DNA of 64,000 nucleotides from Streptomyces curacoi (GTDB lineage: Bacteria > Actinomycetota > Actinomycetes > Streptomycetales > Streptomycetaceae), in contig NZ_KQ947992.1 in NCBI RefSeq assembly GCF_001513975.1, positions 62,001 to 126,000 on the forward strand. Reading direction: 5' to 3'. The translations under genes were made by a program, and so were the position numbers. Below the pieces are notes generated by a model. That model was not told the origin of the DNA, did not search any database, and was given only the letters and a program-made list of their open reading frames with translations. Of the stretch, positions 51,178 through 60,575 are shown one piece after another; positions within the stretch are counted from its first letter, which is position 1, and each line of letters opens with the position of its first letter.

Positions 51178-52158
51178 GTGAGGATCTTCGGCAAGGGACG
51201 GCACCGGCCCTCCGCCTCCTGGCGGCAGGCCACCGACCGCGCGTTCACACTGATCGGCGACGGCCGGTACGAGGACGCGGGCGCGCTGCTGACGCGGGCC
51301 GCCGATCTGGAGCCCTGGCTTTCCGAGTCCTGGTTCAACCTCGCCCTGCTGCACAAGTTCCGGCACGACTGGGAGCAGGCCCGGGCCGCCGGACTGCGCG
51401 CCGTGGCGCTGCTCGACCGGGAGACCGGGGCACCCGACTGGTGGAACGTCGGTATCGCCGCCACCGCCCTGCAGGACTGGCCGCTGGCCCGTCGGGCCTG
51501 GCAGGCCTACGGGCTGCGGGTGCCCGGCGGTGCCACCGACTCCGGCGAGCCGGTCGGCATGGACCTGGGCAGCGCGGCCGTACGACTGTCCCCCGAGGGG
51601 GAGGCCGAGGTCGTGTGGGGGCGCCGGCTGGACCCCGCCCGGATCGAGGTGCTGTCCATCCCGCTGCCGTCCTCCGGGCGGCGCTGGGGCGAGGTCGTGC
51701 TGCACGACGGGGTGCCCCACGGGGAGCGGACCACGTCCTCCGGGCACGCCTACCCGGTCTTCGACGAGATCGAGCTGTGGGCGCCCTCGCCGGTTCCGAC
51801 GTGGGTGGTGCTCCTGGAGGCCGCCACCGAGGCCGACCGGGACGCCCTGGAGCAGCTCGCCGCGGACGCCGGGTTCGCCGCGGAGGACTGGTCGTCGTCC
51901 GTACGGCTGCTGTGCCGGATGTGCTCCGAGTCACGGATGCCGTCCGACGAGGGCGACGGGGAGCACCTGGACCCGCACGACCACAGTGAACCGGGTCATC
52001 CCGGGCCGCTGGGGCACCGCACCGACGGGCAGCTGTGGGTGCCGGAGCGGGAGTGCGGCGTCGCGGCGCCCGCCTCACTCGTGCGGGGACTGCTGGACGG
52101 GTGGGTCGCGGACAGCCCGGACTCCCGGGACTGGCGGGATCTCGAAGAGGTCTGCTGA
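51178..52158 (+). CDS. TPR-type protein of unknown function
   Basis: 326 residues from GTG 51178 (MRIFGKGRHR); ATG 51073 would add 35 low-complexity residues and is less likely. Two or three helical TPR-like units come first (AFTLIGDGRYEDAGALLTRA, ESWFNLALLHKFRHDWEQAR). A beta-rich part with many Trp follows (VVWGRRLDPARIEVLSIPLP). The region near 250-290 is Asp/His-rich. No enzyme motif is seen. It is upstream of def on the same strand. Confidence 0.8.
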   Translation: MRIFGKGRHRPSASWRQATDRAFTLIGDGRYEDAGALLTRAADLEPWLSESWFNLALLHKFRHDWEQARAAGLRAVALLDRETGAPDWWNVGIAATALQDWPLARRAWQAYGLRVPGGATDSGEPVGMDLGSAAVRLSPEGEAEVVWGRRLDPARIEVLSIPLPSSGRRWGEVVLHDGVPHGERTTSSGHAYPVFDEIELWAPSPVPTWVVLLEAATEADRDALEQLAADAGFAAEDWSSSVRLLCRMCSESRMPSDEGDGEHLDPHDHSEPGHPGPLGHRTDGQLWVPERECGVAAPASLVRGLLDGWVADSPDSRDWRDLEEVC

Positions 52159-52231
52159 GCGTTCGCCGTACCCTGTATCAGCGTCACACCCCCCTTTGTT
52201 CTTTGTTTGTGCAGGAAGGCATACGTCGGTC

Positions 52232-52882
52232 ATGGCCCAGCAGGACACCGATCAGCAGCACGCGGGCGTGCTCCCCGTCGACGACGACGGGTTCGTCATC
52301 GACACGGAGGACTGCGAGGAGCGCGAGCAGGCGTACCGCGAGCGTGGCACCTCGCGGCCCATCACGGTCGTCGGGAACCCGGTGCTCCACAAGGAGTGCA
52401 AGGACGTCACCGAGTTCGACGACGAGCTGCTGAAGCTGGTCGACGACATGTTCGCCAGCCAGCGCACCGCCGAGGGCGTGGGCCTGGCCGCCAACCAGAT
52501 CGGTGTCGATCTGAAGGTCTTCGTCTACGACTGCCAGGACGACCAGGGCGTCCGGCACGTCGGCGTGGTCTGCAACCCGAAGCTCGTCGACCTGCCGGCC
52601 GACAAGCGCCGCCTGGACGACAGCAACGAGGGCTGCCTCTCGGTGCCGACGGCATATGCGCCGCTGGCCCGCCCGGACTACGCCGAGGTGACCGGGCAGG
52701 ACGAGCGGGGCAACCCCATCAAGGTGCGCGGCACCGGGTACTTCGCTCGGTGTTTGCAGCACGAGACCGACCACCTGTACGGCTACCTCTACATCGACCG
52801 CCTCTCCAAGCGGGAGCGCAAGGACGCGCTGAGGCAGATGGCCGAGAACGAGCCCCGCTACCCCGTGGTCGCGAACGACTGA
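52232..52882 (+). CDS. def: peptide deformylase
   Basis: 216 residues. Removes the N-formyl group from new proteins. All three motifs are present: GVGLAANQ (residues 82-89), EGCLSVP (metal Cys) and QHETDHLYG (HExxH). A 40-residue N-terminal extension, acidic and Asp/Glu-rich, precedes the fold. ATG 52232 is used. Confidence 0.96.
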   Translation: MAQQDTDQQHAGVLPVDDDGFVIDTEDCEEREQAYRERGTSRPITVVGNPVLHKECKDVTEFDDELLKLVDDMFASQRTAEGVGLAANQIGVDLKVFVYDCQDDQGVRHVGVVCNPKLVDLPADKRRLDDSNEGCLSVPTAYAPLARPDYAEVTGQDERGNPIKVRGTGYFARCLQHETDHLYGYLYIDRLSKRERKDALRQMAENEPRYPVVAND

Positions 52883-53175
52883 GGCCTCCGCCCCAAGGCC
52901 CACCGGCCCCACCCGCACGGCGTCTGTTCAGGTTCACCTTCCTGACCAGGCGCCGTTCGCATGTCCGTCGCACGTTCGATCCCATACACGCAGGTGGTGA
53001 TCCAGATCCAGTCACATAGGGGGAGATTCTCGGCACTGTGGGGTAGTGAATGAAGCAAATCCGTTCCCAGAACGGTCAGTTGTAGTGCTGAATGGGAGGG
53101 GCGGGGATACGCAACGGCGCACGCCCGGCACAGCGGGAGGGGCGTGTTCAACTGGCGGCTGAGAGGGGTTTGTTC
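52883..53175 (+). promoter_or_regulatory. intergenic region upstream of the terpene synthase
   Basis: No gene is seen in these 293 bases. An inverted repeat CCGTTC-CCA-GAACGG at 53061-53075 lies just before TAGTGC (53083-53088), a possible -10. It may be an operator for the terpene cluster. The region near 52990-53050 is moderately AT-rich for this genome. Confidence 0.35.
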
Positions 53176-54261
53176 GTGCATGCTTTCTCACACAGCACCA
53201 CATCCACACCGACGGCGGTGCCAGTTCCACCATCGCTCGCTCTTCCGGTGATCGAAGCAGCGTTTCCCAGGCAACTCCATCCGTATTGGCCCAGGCTCCA
53301 GGAGAAGACACGCACCTGGCTGCTGGAAAAACGGCTGATGCCGGCCGACAAGGTCGAGGAATATGCCGACGGCCTTTGCTACACCGACCTGATGGCGGGG
53401 TACTACATTGGCGCTCCCGACGAGGTCCTCCAGGCGATCGGGGACTACAGCGCGTGGTTCTTCGTCTGGGACGACCGGCACGACCGCGACATCGTCCACC
53501 ACCGACCGGCCGCCTGGCGGCGCCTGAGGTTCCGCCTGCACGCGGCACTCGACTCCCCCGAGGAGCATCTGCACCACGACGACCCGCTGGTCGCCGGGTT
53601 CGCGGACAGCATGGTGCGGTTGTACTCGTTCCTGCCCCGCACCTGGAACATCCGCTTCGCCCGGCACTTCCACGCGGTGATCGAGGCGTACGACCGGGAA
53701 TTCCGCAACCGCACCGAGGGGAACATACCCACGGTGGAGGAATACCTCGCACTGCGTCGGCTCACGTTCGCGCACTGGATCTGGACCGATCTGCTGGAGC
53801 CGAGTGCGGGGCTGGAACTGCCGGAGCACGTTCGGAAACACCCGGCATATCGGCGGGCCGCGTTGTTGAGCCAGGAATTCGCCGCCTGGTACAACGATCT
53901 CTGCTCGCTCCCCAAGGAAATCGCAGGCGATGAGGTCCACAATCTCGGAATCAGTCTCATCAAAGACAAGGGGCTGCCCCTGGAAGAGGCTGTGAAGGAA
54001 GTCAGGCGACGGGTCGAGACCTGTATATCCGATTTCCTGGTGGCGGAGCGGGAAGCCCTGGAACTCGCCGACTCCCTGGCCGACGGAACGCTGCGGGGAA
54101 AGGAACTCAGCGCCGCCGTACGCGCCTGCGTCAGCAATATGCGCAACTGGTTCAGCTCGGTCTACTGGTTCCACCACGAGTCCGGCCGGTACATGGTCGA
54201 CAGCTGGGACGACCGGTCCACGCCCCCGTACGTCAACAACGAAGCGGCAGGTGAGAAATGA
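53176..54261 (+). CDS. cyc1: epi-isozizaene synthase (sesquiterpene cyclase)
   Basis: 361 residues, the same length as S. coelicolor SCO5222 and near-identical in its motifs. Cyclises farnesyl diphosphate to epi-isozizaene. The Asp-rich metal site is FFVWDDRHD with D99/D100. The second site is NDLCSLPKE at about 240-248 (NDxxSxxxE type). The conserved late RYMVDSWDD also matches. GTG 53176 (MHAFSHST) is supported by homologue length and GAGAGGGG upstream. The P450 gene overlaps its stop by 4 bases. Confidence 0.97.
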   Translation: MHAFSHSTTSTPTAVPVPPSLALPVIEAAFPRQLHPYWPRLQEKTRTWLLEKRLMPADKVEEYADGLCYTDLMAGYYIGAPDEVLQAIGDYSAWFFVWDDRHDRDIVHHRPAAWRRLRFRLHAALDSPEEHLHHDDPLVAGFADSMVRLYSFLPRTWNIRFARHFHAVIEAYDREFRNRTEGNIPTVEEYLALRRLTFAHWIWTDLLEPSAGLELPEHVRKHPAYRRAALLSQEFAAWYNDLCSLPKEIAGDEVHNLGISLIKDKGLPLEEAVKEVRRRVETCISDFLVAEREALELADSLADGTLRGKELSAAVRACVSNMRNWFSSVYWFHHESGRYMVDSWDDRSTPPYVNNEAAGEK

Positions 54262-55643
54262 CCGTCGAGTCTGTGAAGCCCGGAGCCCCGGTCGCTGCGG
54301 CGTCCCAGGGAGAGCTGCGTGAGCCGCCCCTCGCGGGCGGCGGAGTTCCGCTTCTCGGTCACGGCTGGAAGCTGGTCCGAGATCCGCTGGCCTTCATGGC
54401 CGGGCTCCGGGAGCACGGCGACGTCGTACGGCTGAGGCTCGGCCCGAAGACGGTGTACGCCGTCACCACGCCGGAGCTCACCGGCGCCCTGGCGCTGAGC
54501 ACCGACTTCAAGATCGACGGGCCGCTGTGGGAGTCCCTGGAAGGCCTGCTCGGCAAGGAGGGTGTGGCCACCGCCAACGGCCCACGGCACCGGCGTCAGC
54601 GGCGCACCATCCAGCCCGCCTTCCGGCTGGACGCGATCCCCGCGTACGGGCCGATCATGGAGGAGGAGGCGCATGCGCTGACCGAGCGCTGGAAGCCCGG
54701 CGAGACCGTCGACTGCACCTCCGAGTCCTTCCGGATCGCCGTGCGGATCGCGGCCCGCTGTCTGCTGCGCGGCGACTACATGGACGAGCGGGCCGAGCGG
54801 CTGTGCGTCGCGCTCGCCACCGTCTTCCGGGGCATGTACCGGCGGATGGTGATCCCGCTCGGGCCGCTGTACAACCTGCCTCTCCCGCCCAACCGCGAAT
54901 TCAACCGGGCTCTGGCCGATTTGCATCTCCTGGTCGACGAGATCGTGGCCGAACGGAGGGCATCTGGTCAAAAGCCGGACGATTTGCTGACGGCATTGCT
55001 GGAGGCGAAGGACGAGAATGGCGACCCCATCGGGGAACAGGAGATCCACGATCAGGTCGTCGCGATAGTCACCCCGGGCAGCGAAACTGTGGCCTCCACC
55101 ATCATGTGGCTGCTGCATGTGCTCGCGGAACATCCGGAACACGCGGCGAGGGTGCGCGCGGAGGTCGAATCCGTGACCGGTGGCCGACCCGTCGCATTCG
55201 AGGACGTCCGGGCGCTCAGGCACACCAACAATGTCGTCGTGGAGGCGATGCGTTTGCGCCCCGCGGTCTGGATTCTGACGCGACGAGCGGTGACCGATAC
55301 GTCACTCGGCGGCTATCGCATTCCGGCCGGGGCCGACATCATCTACAGCCCCTACGCGATACAGCGCGACCCGAAGTCGTACGCGCACAACCTTGAGTTC
55401 GACCCCGACCGCTGGCTTCCGGAACGCGTGAAGGAGGTGCCGAAGTACGCCATGAGCCCGTTCAGCGTCGGCAACCGCAAGTGCCCGAGTGACCACTTCT
55501 CCATGGCGCAGCTGACGCTGATCACGGCGGCGCTGTCCAGCAAGTACCGCTTCGAGCAGGTGTCGGGCTCCAACGACGCGACCCGGGTGGGCATCACGCT
55601 CCGCCCGCACGACCTGCTGCTGAAGCCGGTGCCCTGGGAGTAG
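54258..55643 (+). CDS. cytochrome P450 CYP170A1 (albaflavenone synthase type)
   Basis: 461 residues in the CYP170A1 family. It oxidises epi-isozizaene to albaflavenone in two steps. The I-helix has GSETVAS, the ExxR pair is in EAMRLRP, and the heme loop FSVGNRKCPSDHFS holds the thiolate Cys but lacks the usual Gly after it, a known family oddity. S. coelicolor CYP170A1 is also known to have moonlighting terpene synthase activity; the acidic segment DDLLTALLEAKDENGDP is retained here. ATGA overlap with cyc1. Confidence 0.96.
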   Translation: MTVESVKPGAPVAAASQGELREPPLAGGGVPLLGHGWKLVRDPLAFMAGLREHGDVVRLRLGPKTVYAVTTPELTGALALSTDFKIDGPLWESLEGLLGKEGVATANGPRHRRQRRTIQPAFRLDAIPAYGPIMEEEAHALTERWKPGETVDCTSESFRIAVRIAARCLLRGDYMDERAERLCVALATVFRGMYRRMVIPLGPLYNLPLPPNREFNRALADLHLLVDEIVAERRASGQKPDDLLTALLEAKDENGDPIGEQEIHDQVVAIVTPGSETVASTIMWLLHVLAEHPEHAARVRAEVESVTGGRPVAFEDVRALRHTNNVVVEAMRLRPAVWILTRRAVTDTSLGGYRIPAGADIIYSPYAIQRDPKSYAHNLEFDPDRWLPERVKEVPKYAMSPFSVGNRKCPSDHFSMAQLTLITAALSSKYRFEQVSGSNDATRVGITLRPHDLLLKPVPWE

Positions 55644-55644
55644 T

Positions 55645-56610
55645 TCAGGCTGCCTCGGATCCCCGGAACGTCCTGCGGTAGGCGTTCGGGGTCGTCCCCA
55701 GCGCGCGTACGAACTGATGGCGCAGCGCGGCCGCCGTGCCGAACCCTGTTCGACCGGCGATCGCGTCCACCGTCTCGTCCGTCGCCTCCAGCAGCTCCTG
55801 GGCCAGCAGGACGCGTTGGCGCAGGATCCAGCGGTACGGAGTCGTGCCGGTCTCCTGCTGGAAGCGGCGGGCGAAGGTGCGCGGGGACATGTGCGCGCGC
55901 TCGGCGAGCTGCTCGACGGTGACCTCCTCGTCGAGGTGGCGCTCCATCCAGGCCAGCACCTCGCCGACCGTGTCGCACTGGGAGCGCGGCAGCGGACGCT
56001 CGATGTACTGGGCCTGCCCGCCGTCCCGGTGCGGCGGTACCACCATCCGCCGGGCGATCTTGTTGGCGACCTCGGGCCCCTGCTCCTGCCGCACGATGTG
56101 CAGACAGGCGTCGATCCCGGCGGCGGTGCCGGCGCTGGTGATGACCGGGCCCTCGTCGACGTACAGCACATCGGGCTCGACGATCGCCCGCGGATGCCGT
56201 AGGGACAGTTCCGCGGCGTGCCGCCAGTGCACACTGCACCGCCGCCCGTCGAGCAGTCCGGCCGCGCCCAGCACGAACGCGCCGGAGCACACGCTGAGCA
56301 CCCGGGCACCCCGCTCGACGGCGCTGACCAGGCAGTCCAGCAGCTCGGGCGGATAGTCGCGGGTGACGTAGTCGTTGCCGGCCGGCACGGTGATCAGGTC
56401 GGCCTCGGCCAGCCGCTCCAGGCCGTACGGCGTGGAGAGGGTGAGCCCGCCGACGTGTGTGGCCAGCGTCGGGCCCTCCGCGGAGACGACGGCGAAGTCA
56501 TAGGTGGGCAGCCCGTCGTCACTGCGGTCGATGCCGAACACCTCGCAGACGACGCCCAGTTCGAAGGGGTGCACACCGTCGAGGAGGACGGCGGCGACGT
56601 TCTTCAGCAT
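55645..56610 (-). CDS. nrdS: AraC/GlxA-family regulator (nrdS)
   Basis: 321 residues: an N-terminal DJ-1/PfpI-like domain (ERGARVLSVCSGAFVLGAAG near 100-120) and a C-terminal AraC helix-turn-helix pair (VEQLAERAHMSPRTFARRF and AIAGRTGFGTAAALRHQF). In S. coelicolor an AraC-like gene, nrdS, is the third gene of the class Ia ribonucleotide reductase operon nrdABS at this place. Here a 259-base gap with a small plus-strand gene separates it from nrdB. Role of nrdS is not well defined. ATG 56610 (MLKNVAAVLL) is the start. Confidence 0.82.
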   Translation of the reverse strand: MLKNVAAVLLDGVHPFELGVVCEVFGIDRSDDGLPTYDFAVVSAEGPTLATHVGGLTLSTPYGLERLAEADLITVPAGNDYVTRDYPPELLDCLVSAVERGARVLSVCSGAFVLGAAGLLDGRRCSVHWRHAAELSLRHPRAIVEPDVLYVDEGPVITSAGTAAGIDACLHIVRQEQGPEVANKIARRMVVPPHRDGGQAQYIERPLPRSQCDTVGEVLAWMERHLDEEVTVEQLAERAHMSPRTFARRFQQETGTTPYRWILRQRVLLAQELLEATDETVDAIAGRTGFGTAAALRHQFVRALGTTPNAYRRTFRGSEAA

Positions 56611-56702
56611 GCTGCCAGTGTGCCGTGTCTCTGGCAGTAAATCGAGAGTGTGCGGCAGTCCTGCCACTGTCAGGAGCATGGGGCCGCGACGATGATTACC
56701 GC

Positions 56703-56957
56703 ATGAACGCATTCCTCGGATACGTCACCGTCCTGGTCCTCTTCGTCCTCCTCGCGGGCCCGGCGCTCGTGGGGCATCTCCACGAGCGCCGGATCGACCG
56801 CCAGTTGAGGGCGGCGGAGCACTCCGCCGCGACTCGGAAGGCTCAGCAGGCTCAGAGGGCTGAGCAGGCTCAGAAGTCCTCGTCCAGGTCGACGGTGCCC
56901 TCCACCGCCACCTGGTACGCCGACGGACGCCGCTCGAAGAAGTTGGTGAGCTCCTGA
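56703..56957 (+). CDS. possible small membrane protein antisense to nrdB 3' end
   Basis: 84 residues. The N-terminal transmembrane helix (NAFLGYVTVLVLFVLLAGPA) and the HERRIDRQLRAAE that follows look like a real small protein. The last 30 residues are read antisense to nrdB and are less convincing. A 10-base GGCTCAG-type repeat at about 56838-56875 lies in this part. It may be a genuine gene overlapping nrdB by 88 bases, or chance. Confidence 0.45.
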   Translation: MNAFLGYVTVLVLFVLLAGPALVGHLHERRIDRQLRAAEHSAATRKAQQAQRAEQAQKSSSRSTVPSTATWYADGRRSKKLVSS

Positions 56958-57883
56958 ACGCCCTGCAGCTCCATGAAGGAGAAGGGGTTCTCGGAGCCGT
57001 ACACCGGAGCGAAGCCGAGACGCGTCAGACGCTGATCGGCGACACACTCCAGGTACTGCCGCATCGAGTCGGTGTTCATGCCCGGGAGGCCGTCACCGCA
57101 CAGGTCGCGCGCGAACTGCAGCTCGGCCTCGACGGCCTCCCTCAGCATGTCGGTGACCTGCTGCTGGAGCTGGTCGTCGAAGAGCTCCGGCTCCTCCTTG
57201 CGGACGGTGTCGACGACGTCGAAGGCGAAGGACATGTGCATCGTCTCGTCGCGGAACACCCAGTTGGTGCCGGTGGCCAGACCGTGCAGCAGGCCGCGGC
57301 TGCGGAACCAGTAGACGTAGGCGAAGGCGCCGTAGAAGAACAGGCCCTCGATGCACGCGGCGAAGCAGATCAGGTTCAGCAGGAAGCGGCGCCGGTCGGC
57401 CTTGCTCTCCAGCCGGTCGAGCTTCTCCACCGAGTCCATCCACTTGAAGCAGAACTCGGCCTTCTCGCGGATGGAGGGGATGTTCTCCACGGCCGCGAAG
57501 GCGGCGGCGCGGTCCTCCGGGTCGGGGAGGTAGGTGTCCAGCAGCGTCAGATAGAACTGGACGTGGACGGCCTCCTCGAAGAGCTGGCGCGACAGATACA
57601 GGCGCGCCTCCGGGGAGTTGATGTGCTTGTAGAGGGTCAGCACCAGGTTGTTCGCGACGATCGAGTCACCCGTCGCGAAGAAGGCCACCAGACGGCCGAT
57701 GAGGTGCTGCTCGGCGGGCGTGAGCTTGGCCAGGTCGGCCACGTCCGAGTGGAGGTCGACCTCCTCCACGGTCCAGGTGTTCTTGATGGCGTCCCGGTAG
57801 CGCTCGTAGAAGTCGGGGTAGCGCATGGGGCGCAGGGTCAGCTCGAAGCCCGGGTCGAGGAGATTCTGATTACGGGTGGTCAT
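56870..57883 (-). CDS. nrdB: class Ia ribonucleotide reductase beta subunit NrdB
   Basis: 337 residues. Carries the di-iron/tyrosyl radical site: EEAVHVQFYLTLLDTY (Glu and His ligands and the probable Tyr), ACIEGLFFYGAFAY (Glu) and RDETMHMSFAFDV (Glu, His). It supplies the radical to NrdA. The nrdA stop and nrdB start overlap as TAATG. Expressed with nrdA under the cobalamin riboswitch. Confidence 0.95.
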   Translation of the reverse strand: MTTRNQNLLDPGFELTLRPMRYPDFYERYRDAIKNTWTVEEVDLHSDVADLAKLTPAEQHLIGRLVAFFATGDSIVANNLVLTLYKHINSPEARLYLSRQLFEEAVHVQFYLTLLDTYLPDPEDRAAAFAAVENIPSIREKAEFCFKWMDSVEKLDRLESKADRRRFLLNLICFAACIEGLFFYGAFAYVYWFRSRGLLHGLATGTNWVFRDETMHMSFAFDVVDTVRKEEPELFDDQLQQQVTDMLREAVEAELQFARDLCGDGLPGMNTDSMRQYLECVADQRLTRLGFAPVYGSENPFSFMELQGVQELTNFFERRPSAYQVAVEGTVDLDEDF

Positions 57884-60261
57884 TACTGGCAGGCCTCGCA
57901 GGACTCGGGGTTTTCCAGGGAGCAGGCGACGGCGTCTTCGGGCGCCGGCTGCTGAACGGGGATGGTGGCTTGGGCCTGCGCCTGGGCGGCGCGGGCGATG
58001 CGGGTCGCCGGGCGCGAGCGCAGGTAGTACGTCGTCTTCAGGCCCTGCTTCCAGGCGTACGCGTACATCGAGGAGAGCTTGCCGATGGTCGGCGTCTCCA
58101 TGAAGAGGTTCAGGGACTGGGACTGGTCGAGGAAGGGGGTCCGCGCCGCCGCCATGTCGATCAGGCCGCGCTGCGGGATCTCCCAGGCCGTGCGGTACAG
58201 GGCCCGTACGTCCGCCGGGATCCAGGCGAAGTCCTGCACCGACCCGCCCGAGTCGCGCAGGGCCTCCCGGGTGCGGGCGTCCCAGACGCCGAGCTCCTTG
58301 AGGTCGTTGACCAGGTAGGAGTTGACCTGGAGGAACTCGCCGGAGAGCGTCTCGCGCTTGAACAGGTTGGACACCTGCGGCTCGATGCACTCGTAGACGC
58401 CGGCGATGGACGCGATGGTGGCGGTGGGCGCGATGGCGAGCAGCAGGGAGTTGCGCATGCCGGTCGTGGCGATACGGCTGCGCAGGGCCGCCCAGCGTTC
58501 CGGCCAGGTCAGCTCGACGTCGTAGTGGTCGGGGTGGAGGACCCCACGGGCCGTACGGGTCTTCTCCCAGGCCGGGAGCGGGCCGCCCCGCTCGGCGAGG
58601 TCGGCGGACGCCTCGTACGCGGCGAGCATGATGCGCTCGGCGATCCGGGTGGAGAGCCGCTTCGCCTCGGCCGAGTCGAAGGGCAGCCGCAGCTTGAAGA
58701 AGACGTCCTGCAGGCCCATCGCGCCCAGGCCCACCGGGCGCCACTTGGCGTTCGAGCGGCCCGCCTGCTCGGTCGGGTAGAAGTTGATGTCGACGACGCG
58801 GTCGAGGAAGGTCACGGCGGTGCGGACGGTGGCGTCCAGCCGCTCCCAGTCGATGTCCTGACGCGTCGGGTCCACGAAGGCGCCCAGGTTCACCGACCCC
58901 AGGTTGCAGACCGCCGTCTCCCCGTCGTCCGTGACCTCCAGGATCTCCGTGCAGAGGTTCGAGGAGTGGACGACATGGCCGGGCAGGGCCGTCTGGTTGG
59001 CGGTGCGGTTGGCGGCGTCCTTGAACGTCATCCAGCCGTTGCCGGTCTGCGCGAGGGTGCGCATCATACGGCCGTACAGGTCACGGGCCGGGATGGTCTT
59101 CCTGGCCAGGCCCGCCTCCTCGGCCTTGCGGTAGGCGGCGTCGAACTCCTCGCCCCACAGGTCGACCAGCTCGGGCACGTCGGCGGGGGAGAAGAGGCTC
59201 CACTGTCCGTCGGCGTTGACCCGGCGCATGAACTCGTCCGGGACCCAGTGCGCGAGGTTCAGGTTGTGCGTACGGCGGGCGTCCTCACCGGTGTTGTCGC
59301 GCAGCTCCAGGAACTCCTCGATGTCGGAGTGCCAGGTCTCCAGATACACCGCGGCGGCACCCTTGCGCCGGCCGCCCTGGTTCACGGCGGCGACCGAGGC
59401 GTCCAGCGTCGTCAGGAACGGGACGATGCCGTTGGAGTGGCCGTTGGTGCCGCGGATCAGCGAACCCCGGGAGCGGATGCGGGAGTACGAGAGGCCGATG
59501 CCGCCGGCGTGCTTCGACAGGCGGGCGACCTGGTGGTAGCGGTCGTAGATGGAGTCCAGCTCGTCCTTGGGGGAGTCGAGGAGGTAGCAGGACGACATCT
59601 GGGGGTGCCGGGTGCCGGAGTTGAAGAGCGTGGGGGAGGAGGGCAGGTAGTCGAGGCGGCTCATGAGTCCGTAGAGCGCGGCGACTTCGTCCACCGACCC
59701 GGCGGTGTCGTCCTCGGCTAGGCCGGCGGCGACGCGCAGCATGAAGTGCTGGGGCGTCTCGATGACCTTGCGGGTGAGGGGGTGCCGCAGGAGGTACCGG
59801 CTGTGCAGGGTGCGCAGGCCGAAGTAGCCGAAGCGGTCGTCGGCGCCGGTGTCGATGAGGGCGTCGAGGCGGGCGGCGTGGACGCGCACGAACTCGGCGG
59901 TGCGGTCGGCGATGAGCCCCTCCCGGTGCCCGACCGCGACCGACTCGGTGAAGGACGTGACGCCCTGGGAGGCGGCCTCGGCGGCGATGGAGATGGTCAG
60001 CAGCCGGGCGGCCAGCCGGGAGTAGGCGGGGTCCTCGGAGATCAGGCCGGCCGCCGCCTCGGTGGCCAGCTCGCGCAGCTCCGCAGTGATTTCGGAGGCA
60101 GCCCGTGCGGACCGGCCGCGCAGCGCGGCGGCGGCGACCCGGCCGGGGTCGGCGTCGGGGAGGTCGGCGGTCAGCTCGGTCAGGGTCCGCAGCAGCGCGG
60201 CACCGGGACCGTCGGTGTCCACCAGGGCTGCTGAGGCCGGATCTGCTGGCGCGATGGTCAC
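57883..60261 (-). CDS. nrdA: class Ia ribonucleotide reductase alpha subunit NrdA
   Basis: 792 residues. Reduces ribonucleoside diphosphates to deoxyribonucleotides. Landmarks: PQMSSCYLLD (first active-site Cys), LSKHAGGIGLSYSRIRSRGS, SSNLCTEIL (radical Cys), NLGSVNLG and the C-terminal CEACQ redox pair. I find no typical ATP-cone motif in the N-terminal 90 residues, so allosteric control may be different. GTG 60261 has GGGAGAG upstream. In Streptomyces the class Ia enzyme is the B12-independent alternative to the class II enzyme NrdJ. Confidence 0.95.
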   Translation of the reverse strand: MTIAPADPASAALVDTDGPGAALLRTLTELTADLPDADPGRVAAAALRGRSARAASEITAELRELATEAAAGLISEDPAYSRLAARLLTISIAAEAASQGVTSFTESVAVGHREGLIADRTAEFVRVHAARLDALIDTGADDRFGYFGLRTLHSRYLLRHPLTRKVIETPQHFMLRVAAGLAEDDTAGSVDEVAALYGLMSRLDYLPSSPTLFNSGTRHPQMSSCYLLDSPKDELDSIYDRYHQVARLSKHAGGIGLSYSRIRSRGSLIRGTNGHSNGIVPFLTTLDASVAAVNQGGRRKGAAAVYLETWHSDIEEFLELRDNTGEDARRTHNLNLAHWVPDEFMRRVNADGQWSLFSPADVPELVDLWGEEFDAAYRKAEEAGLARKTIPARDLYGRMMRTLAQTGNGWMTFKDAANRTANQTALPGHVVHSSNLCTEILEVTDDGETAVCNLGSVNLGAFVDPTRQDIDWERLDATVRTAVTFLDRVVDINFYPTEQAGRSNAKWRPVGLGAMGLQDVFFKLRLPFDSAEAKRLSTRIAERIMLAAYEASADLAERGGPLPAWEKTRTARGVLHPDHYDVELTWPERWAALRSRIATTGMRNSLLLAIAPTATIASIAGVYECIEPQVSNLFKRETLSGEFLQVNSYLVNDLKELGVWDARTREALRDSGGSVQDFAWIPADVRALYRTAWEIPQRGLIDMAAARTPFLDQSQSLNLFMETPTIGKLSSMYAYAWKQGLKTTYYLRSRPATRIARAAQAQAQATIPVQQPAPEDAVACSLENPESCEACQ

Positions 60262-60393
60262 GTGGGGCTCTCCCTCGCTCGGCACGGGGGCCTCGCCGAG
60301 GGCAGGGGCAGCACACGAGCGCACGGGGCGTCGCGTCCACCGGCCCATTCCACGAGGCCCGGACGTCAGGCACGCCGACCGGATGGCCGGGTG

Positions 60394-60512
60394 CGCTGTC
60401 GGCAGGTCCTCGGACTGACTCCTGTGCACGGCGGTTCCGGGAACAGACATGCACAAGTACACCGTTGCGGGACAGTTCCGGATTCGCACCGGATTCCCCT
60501 GCGGCGACAGCG
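60394..60512 (-). promoter_or_regulatory. cobalamin riboswitch in the nrdA leader
   Basis: On the minus strand the outer stem pairs 60505-60512 with 60394-60401 (8 bp). GGTGCGAATCCGGAACTGTC and CCGCAACGGTG give the core, and AGTCAGTCCGAGGACCTGCC (60420-60401) is the B12 box. Adenosylcobalamin is known to repress Streptomyces nrdABS through such a riboswitch. A candidate promoter is TTGACG (60587-60582) with CACAAC 17 bases on. It lies 130 bases upstream of nrdA; I could not fix the expression platform. Confidence 0.95.
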
Positions 60513-60575
60513 AGGATGAGCATACATCTTGTGCTCACCTGCCACGCCACCCCCAGATGTTGTGTCGCGGTGGTG

